A DNA stretch of 45,486 nt from Alteromonas salexigens (GCF_025628895.1 NZ_JAOTJC010000006.1:1-45486); one strand, 5' to 3'; positions 32,095 to 42,073 are shown, counted from the stretch's first letter. The notes: a model not told the origin generated them from the letters alone. A program made the numbers and translations.

Positions 32095-32970
32095 TTATGC
32101 CATCTTGCGCGGGGTGCCCGAAGTATTTTCTGATATGCTCTCCCGGCTGGTGAGGATATCGCGTATTTCTTTTTCTGACGGCAAACGTGTCACGGTAAGC
32201 GGGGCGTTAGCGCGTGCTTTGCTTACAAAACCTTGCGCCATGAAAGCAGTCAGCCAGGCAGTCTCAGGATAATAACCCCACTTCTCACGATAGCGGTTCG
32301 CATTCGCCACAATATCCAGTAAGTGATTAAGTGGGCACCGGCGGCAATGACGGTACTGCTTAAAAGTGACCACGGGGCGGGTTTTAATTTGCATCCCGCG
32401 TTTGGCACACCGGGTAGCAAAGTCGATGTCCCCGATACCGAATCCGTAAAAGCCTTCATCGAACCCGCCCAGCTGCATAAAATCCTGGCGGTTCAGGCTG
32501 AACAGTGCTGAATTAAATGTGCCCCGTGAGGGAGTAGTAACGTGCTGGTTGTTACCCTTGGCCGCCAGCGCGCTGAGTTCGCTGTAACAGGCGTTGCGGG
32601 ACATGACGGTCATTTCTGTGAAACCGGTAGTCTGGATAACGCCGCGAGTGGGAGCTTCAGTTAGCAGGCTGAATAACTCAGGGTGCGGCACACAGTCAAC
32701 ATCCGTGAACACCAAGTTGTTTGCTTCACTGGCCTGGGCCCCGCGGTTACGTGCCTGAGCAATGGGTAGGGCAGAGGTGGTAGTAAACTTGTGTTTAATG
32801 GCAAAGTGGTCTGACTGCACCAACGAATGGGATGAGGGCGATGTCATCCACACCACGATAAGTTCGCGGGGTTTTACACGGGTAGCTTCCAACTGCCTCA
32901 CAAGCCGGTGAAACTCGGGCACTCTGTTCTTAACCAGCGTGATTACGCTGACATCAGATTGGGCGGACAT
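32095..32970 (-). CDS. Family 2-type glycosyltransferase
   Basis: The 291-residue protein begins SVITLVKNRVPEFHRLVRQL and has VFTDVDCVPHPELF, the DXD nucleotide-sugar metal site (about 90-95). GGFDEGFYGFGIGDIDFATRCAKRG follows, the ED-like acceptor motif of GT2/galactosyltransferase-like enzymes. GGAGGG precedes the ATG at 32970, while the ATG at 32985 lies in the ribosome site. It should be cytosolic or membrane-associated, adding a sugar to an unknown acceptor. It stands alone between convergent and divergent neighbours. The following 296 bp to 33266 show no gene. Confidence 0.85.
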   Translation of the reverse strand: MSAQSDVSVITLVKNRVPEFHRLVRQLEATRVKPRELIVVWMTSPSSHSLVQSDHFAIKHKFTTTSALPIAQARNRGAQASEANNLVFTDVDCVPHPELFSLLTEAPTRGVIQTTGFTEMTVMSRNACYSELSALAAKGNNQHVTTPSRGTFNSALFSLNRQDFMQLGGFDEGFYGFGIGDIDFATRCAKRGMQIKTRPVVTFKQYRHCRRCPLNHLLDIVANANRYREKWGYYPETAWLTAFMAQGFVSKARANAPLTVTRLPSEKEIRDILTSRESISENTSGTPRKMA

Positions 32971-33266
32971 GGTATTTCCCTCCATGCAGATAGTATTTAC
33001 CTCTGATTAAAAGTTGCTGCAACCTGTCCAGAAAAAGATAAGCGGTCTGCAGCGTATGGCCGCTATGGGGCCTGCTTTTTTTTAAAGCCGTGCCGAAGTT
33101 ATTGCAAAACTCAATCCAGTCGAGCGTTACTAGTATGTTGCTGTTTATTAATGACTTTATTTTTAGTCGTTTAAATAGAAGGTAGGGCAGGACAGGAAAA
33201 AATTACAAACATCAAGGAAGGGAACACAGAGAGCCGCACAATGTGGCGTACAGCTCTCAGGCAGGA

Positions 33267-33950
33267 TTAATAATAAAAACCGTCGTCTACGGGCGCCGGT
33301 GGCAGCCAGAAAATTGCCGCGTAGACCGTTACACCGACAACAATGGCAATCAGCAGGGCACGCCAGAGCCGGGAAGAACTAATACCGCCAGTACGCGTGG
33401 TTTTTTTACCGTGCACCATGGCGGGCGTCAGCGATTGGCGTTTGTACAGTGCATAAAACGCTATTGCGGCAATATGTAAAGCAATTACACCCAGCAGAAT
33501 GTCTATCACGGTATGGTGCAGGGTGTTCATCAGCTGTAGTGTTGGCTCACTGGACAAATGCCGGTACGGCCCATCCAAAAAGACGTCGTCGGTCATAAAC
33601 AGCCCGCTGACGGCCTGTAGTGCCACGCAGGCAAGCATGATAATAACGAACCAGCCGCCCAGTGGGTTGTGCCCCACATGAGCAGGTGCACTGGCGTCGG
33701 GCAGTGTTTTCAGGTAGCGCCATACGGCAACCGGGCCGGTGATAAAGTTGCTGAATCGGGCGTGCGCCGGCCCGACAAGCCCCCACACTATCCGAAACAC
33801 GATGAGCCCAATCACAAAGTAACCAATCCAGAAATGCCACTGCATGGCGTCGTCCAGCCATTCGGCTGTCACATACTGCGCGCTGAGCGCCGCCACCAGT
33901 AACCAGTGAAACAGTCGGGTGGGCAAATCCCAGACAAGTTGTTTATCCAT
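33267..33950 (-). CDS. Cytochrome b561-type membrane protein
   Basis: The 227-residue protein has four to five helices with His ligands in PTRLFHWLLVAAL (about residue 13), HFWIGYFVIGLIVFR, HNPLGGW and LHHTVIDILLGVIALH. This pattern belongs to the Ni/Fe-hydrogenase-type b561 family and related YceJ/CybB-like proteins. It should carry haem b electrons in the inner membrane; the redox partner is not adjacent. The ATG at 33950, with GGAAC upstream, is preferred to a TTG that extends the frame. It is divergent from dapB. Confidence 0.85.
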   Translation of the reverse strand: MDKQLVWDLPTRLFHWLLVAALSAQYVTAEWLDDAMQWHFWIGYFVIGLIVFRIVWGLVGPAHARFSNFITGPVAVWRYLKTLPDASAPAHVGHNPLGGWFVIIMLACVALQAVSGLFMTDDVFLDGPYRHLSSEPTLQLMNTLHHTVIDILLGVIALHIAAIAFYALYKRQSLTPAMVHGKKTTRTGGISSSRLWRALLIAIVVGVTVYAAIFWLPPAPVDDGFYY

Positions 33951-34108
33951 AGCGGGTTCCGGCAATATTTAAAATGAATACTTTGCGGGATATTGTGGCG
34001 TGACGCAAGCCATGCCGCGGTGTGTGGTGGTGTTGTTCGCATCCTGCTGTTTTTTTCTGCATAACCTTAAGGCACAATGCAGTCATCGATAATCAGGAAA
34101 CTGAAAAC

Positions 34109-34915
34109 ATGGTTAAAGCAGGAATTTTTGGTGCCAACGGGCGCATGGGACGGGTGCTGATTGAAGCGCTTCAACAGCAGGACAATGCACAGTTGCAGGT
34201 GGCTACGGTGCGTGATGATTCGCCCTGGCTGGGAATGAACGTGGGGGAGCTGGCCGGCATCGGAAAACTCGGTGTAAGCTGCTGTGCGGTGGGTGAAATT
34301 AATCCGGATTCTGTGGATGTGATGATCGACTTCACGCTGCCCGCGGCTTTTGAAGCAAACCTGCAGTGGTGTGTCGATAACCGCAAGCCGGTAATCATAG
34401 GTACGACCGGCCTCTCAGACGCGCAACTGGCCGCGCTGGATGAGGCGGCTAAGGCTATACCGGTAGTCTTTGCGGCGAATTACAGTGTGGGTGTTAACCT
34501 GATGTTGTCGCTGGTTCGCCAGGCAGCGCGCGCGCTGGGCAAGACCGCGGATATAGAAATTACCGAGGCTCATCACCGGTTTAAACAAGATGCACCGTCC
34601 GGCACGGCCATGGCCATTGGCGAAGCCATTGCGGATGAGCTTCAGCGAGATCTGTCACAGTGTGCGGTTTATGGCCGGGAAGGGAAGGGGCCTGAGCGTG
34701 ACCGTGACACCATCGGCTTTGCTACAGTCCGGGCCGGTGACATCGTTGGTGAACACACAGCATTGTTTGCGGATATTGGTGAACGTCTGGAGATCACCCA
34801 CAAAGCCTCCAGCCGGCTGACGTTTGCCAAAGGTGCGGTGAATGCTGCCGTGTGGCTCAGCGACAAGTCACCGGGTTTGTATACAATGGCCCAGGTGATT
34901 GGCCTGGAAAACTAA
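34109..34915 (+). CDS. dapB: 4-hydroxy-tetrahydrodipicolinate reductase
   Basis: It reduces HTPA to tetrahydrodipicolinate with NAD(P)H in the lysine/diaminopimelate pathway. The 268-residue chain has GANGRMGRV (nucleotide loop, residues 7-15), TTGLSDAQL, and EITEAHHRFKQDAPSGTA (catalytic His and Lys region). ATG 34109 with AGGA upstream fits the family length; the frame from 34022 would add an unrelated segment. It precedes carA by 270 bp with the carA promoter between, so the two are transcribed separately. Confidence 0.96.
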   Translation: MVKAGIFGANGRMGRVLIEALQQQDNAQLQVATVRDDSPWLGMNVGELAGIGKLGVSCCAVGEINPDSVDVMIDFTLPAAFEANLQWCVDNRKPVIIGTTGLSDAQLAALDEAAKAIPVVFAANYSVGVNLMLSLVRQAARALGKTADIEITEAHHRFKQDAPSGTAMAIGEAIADELQRDLSQCAVYGREGKGPERDRDTIGFATVRAGDIVGEHTALFADIGERLEITHKASSRLTFAKGAVNAAVWLSDKSPGLYTMAQVIGLEN

Positions 34916-34990
34916 GATAATTAGTCTTTTTCCTGCTTTCGCGCTAATTTCGAGGTGTGTGCGGTGTTTTTAGTTATTTTCTAAATCTAA

Positions 34991-35020
34991 TTAGACCTTT
35001 TCTGATGAGTCATGTATACT
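34991..35020 (+). promoter_or_regulatory. carAB promoter
   Basis: TTAGAC (34991-34996), 18 bp, TATACT (35015-35020). Transcription would begin near 35027 and give a leader of about 160 nt before carA. The ATG at 35012 lies within the -10 region and cannot be a start. Confidence 0.65.
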
Positions 35021-35090
35021 TATCGGAATTTGCCAAAATTTCGCGTCGTTAAGCTGTATGACGCAGTTTTATTAGCTGCAAAGATCTGTA

Positions 35091-35126
35091 AACGGGAAGT
35101 AAAATACACATTACCTCCCGTTTTTT
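35091..35126 (+). terminator. Leader terminator (attenuator) of carAB
   Basis: AACGGGAAGTAA pairs with TTACCTCCCGTT (11 of 12 pairs) around an eight-base loop and is followed by six T, all 60 bases before the carA start. A strong terminator inside a 5' leader points to attenuation. Pyrimidine or arginine control is expected for carAB. A short frame, ATG-ACG-CAG-TTT-TAT-TAG at 35059, lies ahead of the stem. Confidence 0.7.
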
Positions 35127-35185
35127 GTGCGGTTTTGACAGGAAAGCTGTTAAAACACTCGGTTATCCTTAATCTGGAGGTTGAC

Positions 35186-36319
35186 TTGGCTAATTCTGCC
35201 CTTTTGGTGTTAGAGGATGGTTCTGTCTTTAAAGGTACCGCAATTGGTGCTCAAGGTATCGCTGTTGGGGAAGTGGTTTTTAACACGTCCATGACAGGCT
35301 ATCAGGAGATTCTGACCGACCCATCTTACGCTGAACAAATCATTACCCTTACCTATCCACACATTGGCAACACCGGCACTAACTCAGAAGACGTTGAAGC
35401 AGATACTATCTGGTCGAAAGGCCTGGTAATCCGCGATCTGCCTCTGATTGCCAGTAATTTCCGCCAGCAACAAACGTTATCAGAGTACCTCGAAACGAAA
35501 GGGGTAGTGGGCATCGCAGACATTGATACCCGACGTCTGACACGTATATTACGAGATAAAGGGGCGCAGAACGGCTGCATCGTGTGTACTGACGAGCTTG
35601 ATGAAGCCGACGCGCTGAGCAAAGCAAAAGCGTACCCGGGCCTGAAAGGCATGGATCTGGCGAAAGAAGTCTGCACGAAAGAAGTAAAAGAGTGGACCGA
35701 AGGCAGCTGGCAGCTGGGCAAAGGCTACGTCACGCCCTCCGAGCCAGCGCAATACCACGTGGTGGCCTTTGACTACGGCGTGAAGCACAACATCTTACGC
35801 ATGCTGGTAGACCGCGGTTGCAAAATTACCCTGGTGCCTGCACAAACCCCTGCGGACGAAGTTCTGGCACTGAATCCTGATGGCGTATTTTTGTCCAATG
35901 GCCCGGGCGACCCGGAACCCTGTGACTACGCCATTGAAGCCATTAAAACTATTGTGGCGAAAGGCATTCCTACCTTTGGTATCTGCCTGGGGCACCAGTT
36001 ACTCGCGCTGGCCAGTGGAGCTAAAACTGCCAAAATGAAGTTTGGCCACCATGGCGCCAATCACCCAGTAAAAGATCTCAAGCGCAATGTGGTAATGATT
36101 ACCAGTCAGAACCATGGCTTTGCCGTTGATGAGTCCACGCTGCCAGACAATCTTGAAGTGACCCACGTATCGCTGTTCGATAAGTCATTACAGGGTATCC
36201 ACCGCACCGATCAACCGGCATTCAGCTTCCAGGGCCACCCAGAGGCAAGCCCGGGGCCGCACGAAGCTGCACCGTTATTTGATCACTTTATCGACCTCAT
36301 CAAACAGCACAAGCAGTAG
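35186..36319 (+). CDS. carA: Carbamoyl-phosphate synthase small subunit
   Basis: This glutaminase subunit supplies ammonia to CarB. The start is TTG at 35186, five bases after GGAGG, giving 377 residues, close to the 382 of E. coli. Longer frames through the attenuator have no ribosome site. The catalytic triad shows as C267 in [14 protein letters not shown], then a His and a Glu in [10 protein letters not shown] near the end. It is followed by carB after 13 bases, so both are in one operon under the leader terminator. Confidence 0.96.
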   Translation: MANSALLVLEDGSVFKGTAIGAQGIAVGEVVFNTSMTGYQEILTDPSYAEQIITLTYPHIGNTGTNSEDVEADTIWSKGLVIRDLPLIASNFRQQQTLSEYLETKGVVGIADIDTRRLTRILRDKGAQNGCIVCTDELDEADALSKAKAYPGLKGMDLAKEVCTKEVKEWTEGSWQLGKGYVTPSEPAQYHVVAFDYGVKHNILRMLVDRGCKITLVPAQTPADEVLALNPDGVFLSNGPGDPEPCDYAIEAIKTIVAKGIPTFGICLGHQLLALASGAKTAKMKFGHHGANHPVKDLKRNVVMITSQNHGFAVDESTLPDNLEVTHVSLFDKSLQGIHRTDQPAFSFQGHPEASPGPHEAAPLFDHFIDLIKQHKQ

Positions 36320-36332
36320 GAACGAGCCCGTT

Positions 36333-39300
36333 ATGCCAAAACGTACAGACATACAAAGTATTCTAATCCTCGGTGCTGGCCCTATTGTGATTGGCCAGGC
36401 GTGTGAATTCGACTACTCCGGTGCGCAAGCATGTAAGGCGCTCCGCGAAGAAGGGTACCGGGTCATCCTGGTGAACTCGAACCCGGCCACCATCATGACC
36501 GACCCGGAAATGGCAGACTCAACCTACATTGAGCCCATTCACTGGGAAGTGGTCCGCAAGATTATCGAAAAAGAGCGTCCGGACGCCGTGCTGCCGACCA
36601 TGGGCGGACAAACCGCCCTGAACTGCGCACTGGAACTGGACAATCAAGGCGTACTGAAAGAGTTCGGTGTGGAGCTTATCGGCGCGACCGCAGATGCAAT
36701 TGATAAAGCAGAGAACCGTGACCGCTTCGACCAGGCTATGCGCAATATCGGGCTGGAATGTCCCCGTGCAGAAATCGCCCGGAGTATGGAACAGGCCCAC
36801 GATGTACTCAGCCGCATTGGTTTCCCCTGTATCATTCGTCCGTCTTTCACCATGGGTGGATCGGGCGGCGGTATTGCCTACAATATTGATGAATTTAACG
36901 AAATTTGTCACCGCGGTCTGGACCTGTCGCCCACCAATGAGCTGTTGATTGATGAGTCGCTGCTGGGCTGGAAAGAGTACGAAATGGAAGTGGTGCGGGA
37001 CAAAGCCGACAACTGCATCATTGTGTGTACCATCGAGAACTTCGACCCGATGGGCGTGCACACCGGTGACTCCATTACCGTTGCGCCGGCCCAAACGCTG
37101 ACCGATAAAGAATTCCAGATCATGCGTAATGCGGCGATGGCCGTATTGCGTGAAATCGGTGTCGAAACCGGCGGTTCTAACGTGCAGTTTGGTGTCGACC
37201 CTGACACCGGGCGCGTGGTGATCATTGAAATGAACCCACGGGTATCCCGTTCATCCGCCCTGGCATCGAAGGCGACTGGCTTCCCCATAGCCAAGGTTGC
37301 CGCCAAGCTGGCAGTGGGCTATACGCTGGACGAACTGGCCAATGAAATTACCGGTGGTCTTACCCCGGCGTCGTTCGAGCCGTCTATCGACTACGTGGTC
37401 ACTAAAATTCCACGCTTTAACTTCGAGAAGTTTGCTGGCGCCAACGACCGTCTGACTACCCAGATGAAGTCAGTGGGTGAAGTCATGGCGATTGGCCGTA
37501 ACCAACAGGAATCACTGCAAAAAGCGCTGCGTGGACTGGAAGTCAATGCCACCGGTTTTAACTCCATGGTTAATCTGGAAGACAGCGATGCGCGCAACAC
37601 CGTGGTATACGAGCTGCGTCAGCCAGGCGCGGAACGTATCTGGTATATCGGTGACGCGTTCCGGTTGGGCATGAGCGTTGAAGATGTATTCGGGCTGACC
37701 AACATCGACCGCTGGTATCTGGTGCAAATAGAAGAAATTATCAAGCTGGAAGCGCAGGTTGCCGAGCTGGGTCTGAACGGTATCGATGCTGACCTGATGC
37801 GCAAGCTGAAGCGCAAAGGCTTTGCAGACACCCGCCTGGCTGAACTGACCATGGTGGCAGAAAGCGATATTCGCGAGAAACGCCGTGAGTTTGGCGTGAC
37901 CCCGGTGTACAAGCGGGTAGATACCTGTGCGGCTGAGTTTGCCACCAGTACTGCGTATATGTATTCCACGTACGACGAAGAGTGTGAAGCTGCGCCCACC
38001 GATAAAGATAAAATTATGGTGCTGGGTGGCGGGCCTAACCGCATTGGCCAGGGCATCGAATTCGATTATTGCTGTGTGCACGCGGCGTTGTCTATGCGCG
38101 AAGACGGTTACGAAACCATCATGGTGAACTGTAACCCGGAAACCGTGTCCACCGATTACGATACGTCAGACAGACTGTATTTTGAACCGGTGACACTGGA
38201 AGACGTGCTGGAAATCGTGGCCGTAGAAAAGCCCAAAGGTGTGATTGTTCAGTATGGCGGCCAAACGCCGCTGAAGCTGGCTCGTGCACTGGAAGCGAAT
38301 GGTGTGCCGATTATCGGTACGTCACCGGATGCGATTGACCGTGCCGAGGATCGTGAGCGTTTCCAGCATATGGTTAATAAGCTCAGTCTGAAGCAACCCG
38401 CAAATGCCACCGTGACTAATGTGGATCAGGCGCTGGCTAAAGCCGACGAAATTGGCTTCCCGCTGGTGGTTCGTCCGTCGTATGTACTGGGTGGCCGCGC
38501 AATGGAAATTGTGTATGACCTGAAAGATCTGCGCCGTTACCTGAACGAAGCGGTAAAAGTGTCTAACGACGCACCTGTTCTGCTTGACCGTTTCCTGGAT
38601 GACGCTATTGAAGTAGATATCGATGCCATCTGTGACGGCACCGAAGTGGTCATTGGCGGGATCATGGAACACATCGAGCAAGCCGGCGTTCACTCTGGTG
38701 ACTCTGCATGTTCACTGCCACCGCATTCGTTGTCTAAAGAAATTCAGGACACCATGCGCGAGCAGGTGAAAGCCATGGCGCTGGAATTAGGCGTAGTCGG
38801 TCTGATGAACACCCAGTTCGCCATTAAAGACAATGAAGTGTATCTCATTGAGGTGAACCCCCGTGCCGCGCGTACCGTACCGTTTGTGTCAAAAGCCACC
38901 GGTATTCCTTTGGCTAAAGTAGCGGCCCGGGCTATGGCTGGTGTCAGCCTGAAAGAGCAGGGCGTCACTCAGGAAGTGATCCCGCCGTTCTACTCGGTAA
39001 AAGAAGTGGTGCTGCCCTTTGCTAAGTTCCAGGGCGTCGATCCACTACTGGGTCCAGAGATGCGCTCCACCGGTGAGGTGATGGGTGTAGGCGATACCTT
39101 TGAAGAAGCCTATGCCAAAGCCAACCTGGGGGCCGGCGCGCCGCTACCTAAATCAGGTAAGGCGCTGCTGTCGGTGCGTAACACCGATAAGTCGAAAATT
39201 ATCGAGCTGGCCAGGGCGCTGGTAGATAACGGTTTCAGTATTGAAGCTACCCGTGGCACCGCCACAACACTTTATGATGCCGGCATCATGAGTACGGTAG

Positions 39301-39557
39301 TCAACAAGCTGTCTGAAGGCCGCCCGAACATCGTGGATGCGATTAAAAACGGTGAGTATGATTACATTATCAATACCACGGAAGGGCGCCAGGCCATCAC
39401 CGACTCAGTGTATATACGTCGGGAAGCGCTGCTTAACAAGGTTACATATACCACGACCATGAATGCCGCGTTCGCCACAGTGCGCGCAAAATCGGCTGAT
39501 GATCGCAGTAAAGTGGCCTCTGTGCAGGAGCTGCACGCCCGTATAGCGAAACAGTGA
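36333..39557 (+). CDS. carB: Carbamoyl-phosphate synthase large subunit
   Basis: It makes carbamoyl phosphate from bicarbonate, ammonia and two ATP for arginine and pyrimidine synthesis. The 1074-residue chain begins [21 protein letters not shown] and has two homologous halves, each with an ATP-grasp domain (FTMGGSGGG in the first, LGGRAMEIV in the second) and the EMNPRVSRS and [10 protein letters not shown] signatures. A C-terminal regulatory domain follows ([12 protein letters not shown]). The start ATG at 36333 is set by similarity and length; AGGA is a little upstream. No damage was seen. Confidence 0.97.
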   Translation: MPKRTDIQSILILGAGPIVIGQACEFDYSGAQACKALREEGYRVILVNSNPATIMTDPEMADSTYIEPIHWEVVRKIIEKERPDAVLPTMGGQTALNCALELDNQGVLKEFGVELIGATADAIDKAENRDRFDQAMRNIGLECPRAEIARSMEQAHDVLSRIGFPCIIRPSFTMGGSGGGIAYNIDEFNEICHRGLDLSPTNELLIDESLLGWKEYEMEVVRDKADNCIIVCTIENFDPMGVHTGDSITVAPAQTLTDKEFQIMRNAAMAVLREIGVETGGSNVQFGVDPDTGRVVIIEMNPRVSRSSALASKATGFPIAKVAAKLAVGYTLDELANEITGGLTPASFEPSIDYVVTKIPRFNFEKFAGANDRLTTQMKSVGEVMAIGRNQQESLQKALRGLEVNATGFNSMVNLEDSDARNTVVYELRQPGAERIWYIGDAFRLGMSVEDVFGLTNIDRWYLVQIEEIIKLEAQVAELGLNGIDADLMRKLKRKGFADTRLAELTMVAESDIREKRREFGVTPVYKRVDTCAAEFATSTAYMYSTYDEECEAAPTDKDKIMVLGGGPNRIGQGIEFDYCCVHAALSMREDGYETIMVNCNPETVSTDYDTSDRLYFEPVTLEDVLEIVAVEKPKGVIVQYGGQTPLKLARALEANGVPIIGTSPDAIDRAEDRERFQHMVNKLSLKQPANATVTNVDQALAKADEIGFPLVVRPSYVLGGRAMEIVYDLKDLRRYLNEAVKVSNDAPVLLDRFLDDAIEVDIDAICDGTEVVIGGIMEHIEQAGVHSGDSACSLPPHSLSKEIQDTMREQVKAMALELGVVGLMNTQFAIKDNEVYLIEVNPRAARTVPFVSKATGIPLAKVAARAMAGVSLKEQGVTQEVIPPFYSVKEVVLPFAKFQGVDPLLGPEMRSTGEVMGVGDTFEEAYAKANLGAGAPLPKSGKALLSVRNTDKSKIIELARALVDNGFSIEATRGTATTLYDAGIMSTVVNKLSEGRPNIVDAIKNGEYDYIINTTEGRQAITDSVYIRREALLNKVTYTTTMNAAFATVRAKSADDRSKVASVQELHARIAKQ

Positions 39558-39567
39558 TGACATTATT

Positions 39568-39590
39568 CAGGATACGCGCTATCCTGTTTT
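39568..39590 (+). terminator. Terminator 1 after carB
   Basis: CAGGATA-cgcgc-TATCCTG followed by TTTT. Confidence 0.7.
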
Positions 39591-39602
39591 AATGTAATTT
39601 TG

Positions 39603-39628
39603 AAGTGCGCCTGAAGGCGCACTTTTTA
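39603..39628 (+). terminator. Terminator 2 after carB
   Basis: AAGTGCGCC-TGAA-GGCGCACTT with TTT after it. Together with the hairpin just before it, this makes a tandem stop ahead of greA. Confidence 0.75.
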
Positions 39629-39677
39629 TCTCTGTCTGTGACAACCTACAAGACAATCAGGAAGTGAGACGAAACCC

Positions 39678-40154
39678 ATGAGTCAGTATCCCATGACCGC
39701 TCGTGGCGCACAGCTATTGCGCGACGAACTTATCGAGTTAAAAACAAAGACACGCCCACGCATTATTCAGGATATTGCTGATGCCCGTGAGCATGGCGAC
39801 CTGAAAGAAAATGCTGAATATCATGCCGCCCGTGAGCAACAAAGTTTTTGTGAAGGCCGTATTCAGGATATTGAAGGTAAGCTGTCTAACGCACAGATTA
39901 TTGATGTGACAAAGATGGAAAACACCGGCAAGGTGATTTTCGGCACCACCGTCACTATTCTTAATTTGGAAACAGACGAAGAAACCCGCTATCGCATTGT
40001 GGGTGATGACGAAGCCGATATTAAAAACAACCTGATTTCAGTGAATTCACCGATTGCCCGAGGCCTGATTGGCAAGGAGCTGGATGACGTAGTCACCATC
40101 CAAACTCCGGCAGGACCTGTTGAGTTTGAAATTTCAGAAGTTGAATATATCTAA
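39678..40154 (+). CDS. greA: Transcription elongation factor GreA
   Basis: It rescues backtracked RNA polymerase by stimulating transcript cleavage. The 158-residue protein has the coiled-coil hairpin ([20 protein letters not shown] and onward, with the tip acidic residues in [20 protein letters not shown]) and the C-terminal FKBP-like domain ([34 protein letters not shown]). It matches the E. coli protein at nearly every signature. Its start ATG has AGGAAG upstream. It follows two terminators, so it uses its own promoter, which I could not fix. Confidence 0.97.
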   Translation: MSQYPMTARGAQLLRDELIELKTKTRPRIIQDIADAREHGDLKENAEYHAAREQQSFCEGRIQDIEGKLSNAQIIDVTKMENTGKVIFGTTVTILNLETDEETRYRIVGDDEADIKNNLISVNSPIARGLIGKELDDVVTIQTPAGPVEFEISEVEYI

Positions 40155-40156
40155 AT

Positions 40157-40181
40157 AAAAGCCGGTTCCCACCGGCTTTTT
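40157..40181 (+). terminator. Terminator after greA
   Basis: AAAAGCCGGT-TCCC-ACCGGCTTTTT. Partly bidirectional, with an A run and a T run. Confidence 0.75.
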
Positions 40182-40198
40182 GCTGTAAGGACGCCAGC

Positions 40199-40606
40199 AT
40201 GAAACTTATCCCCTTTATCGCCGTGCTTTTACTTACCGCGTGTCAGAGCGCACCACCCGCAATTTCACTGCCGCCCCCTACAGAGGCAGACCTGGCAGAT
40301 ACCATATCCGTTTTGCAGTTTGCCAACGGTGGTCCGTGTGAAGCGCTTGATGAGACAATGTCAGGGCTGGCAGACTCCTCGTGTGAACAAAGAAAGCAAC
40401 AGGTTTCTGAGCTGTGCGGCGACCTGGCGCGCAAACCAGTAAGTGTACTGCACGACAAGGCTGATCCCAGCGCGCTGATTATCGCGCGCTACACGTTCTG
40501 TTATACCTCGCTGATGAAATCACAGACTTTTGATGTTGAGCAATTTGATCGCTGGTTCGTGAATAGCCTGATGGAGCAGCGAGCAAAGAATGGTAAAGGC
40601 GAGTAA
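40199..40606 (+). CDS. Predicted lipoprotein
   Basis: The 135-residue protein has a short signal with lipobox LLTAC (cysteine 15), a Pro-rich stretch and a core with four cysteines (GGPCEAL, SSCEQRK, ELCGDLA, FCYTSL) that may pair. No family is recognised. It shares its stop with the start of the NUDIX gene (TAATG), so the two are translationally coupled. A role near the envelope is likely; its link to the NUDIX enzyme is unclear. Confidence 0.7.
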   Translation: MKLIPFIAVLLLTACQSAPPAISLPPPTEADLADTISVLQFANGGPCEALDETMSGLADSSCEQRKQQVSELCGDLARKPVSVLHDKADPSALIIARYTFCYTSLMKSQTFDVEQFDRWFVNSLMEQRAKNGKGE

Positions 40607-41148
40607 TGACCCAAGATATTAAAACCCTCAGCTCAAAAGTGGTTTATCAGAACAAGTGGATGACCCTGCGCGAAGATGCCATTCGGCGTGCCAGCGGAGC
40701 AGAGGGCATTTACAGTGTGGTAGACAAACCCCACTTCGCCATTGTCATAGCCGTGGATAACGATGCGGTATATATGGTTGAGCAGTTTCGATACCCAATA
40801 GGCGAGCGCCAGCTGGAGTTTCCTCAGGGCGCCTGGGAAGAAAACCCGGAGGCTGATCCTTACGCGCTGGCCGCAGGCGAACTGAAAGAAGAAACCGGGT
40901 TAAGCGCTGCACAATGGGAGTATGTCGGTTTCCAGTATCTGGCCTACGGGTTTTGTAATCAGGGCTACCATATTTTCCTTGCCAGGGAATTAACGCAGGG
41001 CGAAAAGAACCTGGATCCTGAAGAAGAAGGGCTGATCACCCACCGGATTCCGCTTAAAGAACTGGAACAAAAAATTAAACGGGGCGACATTAAAGACGCC
41101 ACTACCTGTAACGCCTTTGGTCTGGCGAGGCTGCACGGGCTGTTATAG
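40606..41148 (+). CDS. NUDIX hydrolase (ADP-ribose pyrophosphatase-like)
   Basis: The 180-residue protein has LEFPQGAWEENPEADPYALA and AAGELKEETGL, a Nudix box with the GEL-x-EE-x-G core. The consensus R before EL is G here. The N-terminal VVYQNKWMTLRED and the C-terminal part fit the ADP-ribose/GDP-mannose type. It hydrolyses a nucleoside diphosphate linked to another moiety, with Mg2+. It overlaps the lipoprotein gene by one base. The altered R may lower activity; EE and the terminal E are kept. Confidence 0.83.
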   Translation: MTQDIKTLSSKVVYQNKWMTLREDAIRRASGAEGIYSVVDKPHFAIVIAVDNDAVYMVEQFRYPIGERQLEFPQGAWEENPEADPYALAAGELKEETGLSAAQWEYVGFQYLAYGFCNQGYHIFLARELTQGEKNLDPEEEGLITHRIPLKELEQKIKRGDIKDATTCNAFGLARLHGLL

Positions 41149-41218
41149 CACACCAGTGTGTCAGCCCAGATACGCTGACTGCCGCGAAAAATTCATCGGG
41201 CAGCAAAAAGTCACATAC

Positions 41219-41246
41219 AAAAACGGCGCCCGAAGGCGCCGTTTTT
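41219..41246. terminator. Bidirectional terminator
   Basis: AAAAACGGCGCC-CGAA-GGCGCCGTTTTT serves the NUDIX gene on the plus strand and hsp20 on the minus strand. Confidence 0.85.
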
Positions 41247-41262
41247 CATGCTCATCAAGAGT

Positions 41263-41709
41263 TTAATTATTTTCCAGTAAGCGTGAGCCAATCTCAATCT
41301 GACGCGGCTTCTTCGCTTCTGGTATGACTCGCTCCATATCGATATGCAGTAAGCCATGCTCCATGTCAGCGGCCAGGACTTTTACATGGTCGCCCAGCTG
41401 GAACTTGCGCTCAAAGCTGCGCTCTGAAATGCCTTTGTGTAAGAACTTACGCTCTTTACTGTCTTCGTCATCACTGGGCTTTTTCCCCGTGATGGTCAGG
41501 GTATTGTCCTGAACCTCAATAGTGACATCGTCTTTACTGAATCCGGCAATAGCCATCGTCACCCGGTACTTATCCTCATCCAGTACTTCAATATTGTACG
41601 GCGGGTAAGAACTTTGTTTTTCAGTACGGGTCGCGGCATCAACCAGAGACGCCAGGTGGTCTGAACCAATGAAAGAACGGTAAAGTGGAGATAGATCGAT
41701 AGTACGCAT
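41263..41709 (-). CDS. Small heat-shock protein, Hsp20/IbpA family
   Basis: The 148-residue protein shows the start MRTIDLSPLYRSFIGSDHL of IbpA/B proteins, the alpha-crystallin domain from YNIEVLDEDKYRVTMAIAGF to HGLLHIDMERVIPE and an IxI-like tail (QIEIGSRLLENN). It holds unfolded proteins for DnaK. GAGGAT lies seven bases before the ATG at 41709, so that is preferred to the upstream ATG at 41715. The 5' leader carries a possible thermometer and a large palindrome. Its DnaK partners lie about 18 kb away in the same window. Confidence 0.93.
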   Translation of the reverse strand: MRTIDLSPLYRSFIGSDHLASLVDAATRTEKQSSYPPYNIEVLDEDKYRVTMAIAGFSKDDVTIEVQDNTLTITGKKPSDDEDSKERKFLHKGISERSFERKFQLGDHVKVLAADMEHGLLHIDMERVIPEAKKPRQIEIGSRLLENN

Positions 41710-41713
41710 AGTC

Positions 41714-41736
41714 ATATCCTCAAAATAAAGCAATAT
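41714..41736 (-). promoter_or_regulatory. Candidate ROSE-like RNA thermometer
   Basis: In the hsp20 leader, ATATTGCT (41736-41729) can pair with AGGATAT (41720-41714) over an eight-base loop. The AGGA ribosome site would be shut by a UUGCU partner with a G-G step, the core feature of ROSE elements. This is a pattern match from memory and was not folded. Confidence 0.45.
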
Positions 41737-41808
41737 GTTAGTGTCGAGCCCCATCTAATTGGCGGCTCTCATTTCAATGTTGACCTGACCATTCAGCGCC
41801 AACACCTC

Positions 41809-41838
41809 ATATATATATTCGCCCCAAGAGTTTTCAAG
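41809..41838 (-). promoter_or_regulatory. hsp20 promoter
   Basis: The minus strand reads CTTGAAA (41838-41832), then 17 bases, then a TATATA-like box. CTTGAAA equals the sigma-32 -35 box, but the CCCCAT -10 is absent. It may be a sigma-70 promoter with heat-shock flavour, or both. Confidence 0.5.
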
Positions 41839-41841
41839 TCA

Positions 41842-41876
41842 GCCGATATAAAAATTTTCAAAATTTTTATATCGGC
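41842..41876. repeat. 35-bp perfect palindrome beside the hsp20 promoter
   Basis: GCCGATATAAAAATTTT, a single C, then its exact reverse complement. It ends three bases from the CTTGAAA box. Such length points to an operator or a hairpin, since chance is negligible. It may also act as a two-way terminator, having T runs, but no gene ends here. Confidence 0.85.
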
Positions 41877-42055
41877 GCGTGTGCCTCCCTTTAGACAGGT
41901 AAATTTGGTAACCCGACAACGCCGCCAGCTGAGAAAGATTTACTGTTACTTCCGGCCATATCTACACAAAGTCGTTAAACCATGGTTGCAGTAAACTTCC
42001 CAGTTTAAAGCAACCTACTTCAATAAATTCATTGGGTTAGGAGTAAAACTTTGAG

Positions 42056-42073
42056 TTGGCACTTCATCTGCTT
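42056..42073 (+). promoter_or_regulatory. Candidate sigma-54 promoter
   Basis: TTGGCACTTCATCTGCTT has GG at 42058-42059 and GC at 42070-42071 with 10 bases between, the -24/-12 pattern, and TTGGCAC is a full match to the -24 element. It lies 32 bases before the transpeptidase start. The other side of the -12 element has one mismatch. Confidence 0.45.

Noticed and set aside
35012..35185. carA starting at the ATG at 35012
   Set aside because: That ATG sits in the -10 box of the promoter, the frame crosses the leader terminator and there is no ribosome site. The TTG at 35186 after GGAGG gives the family length.
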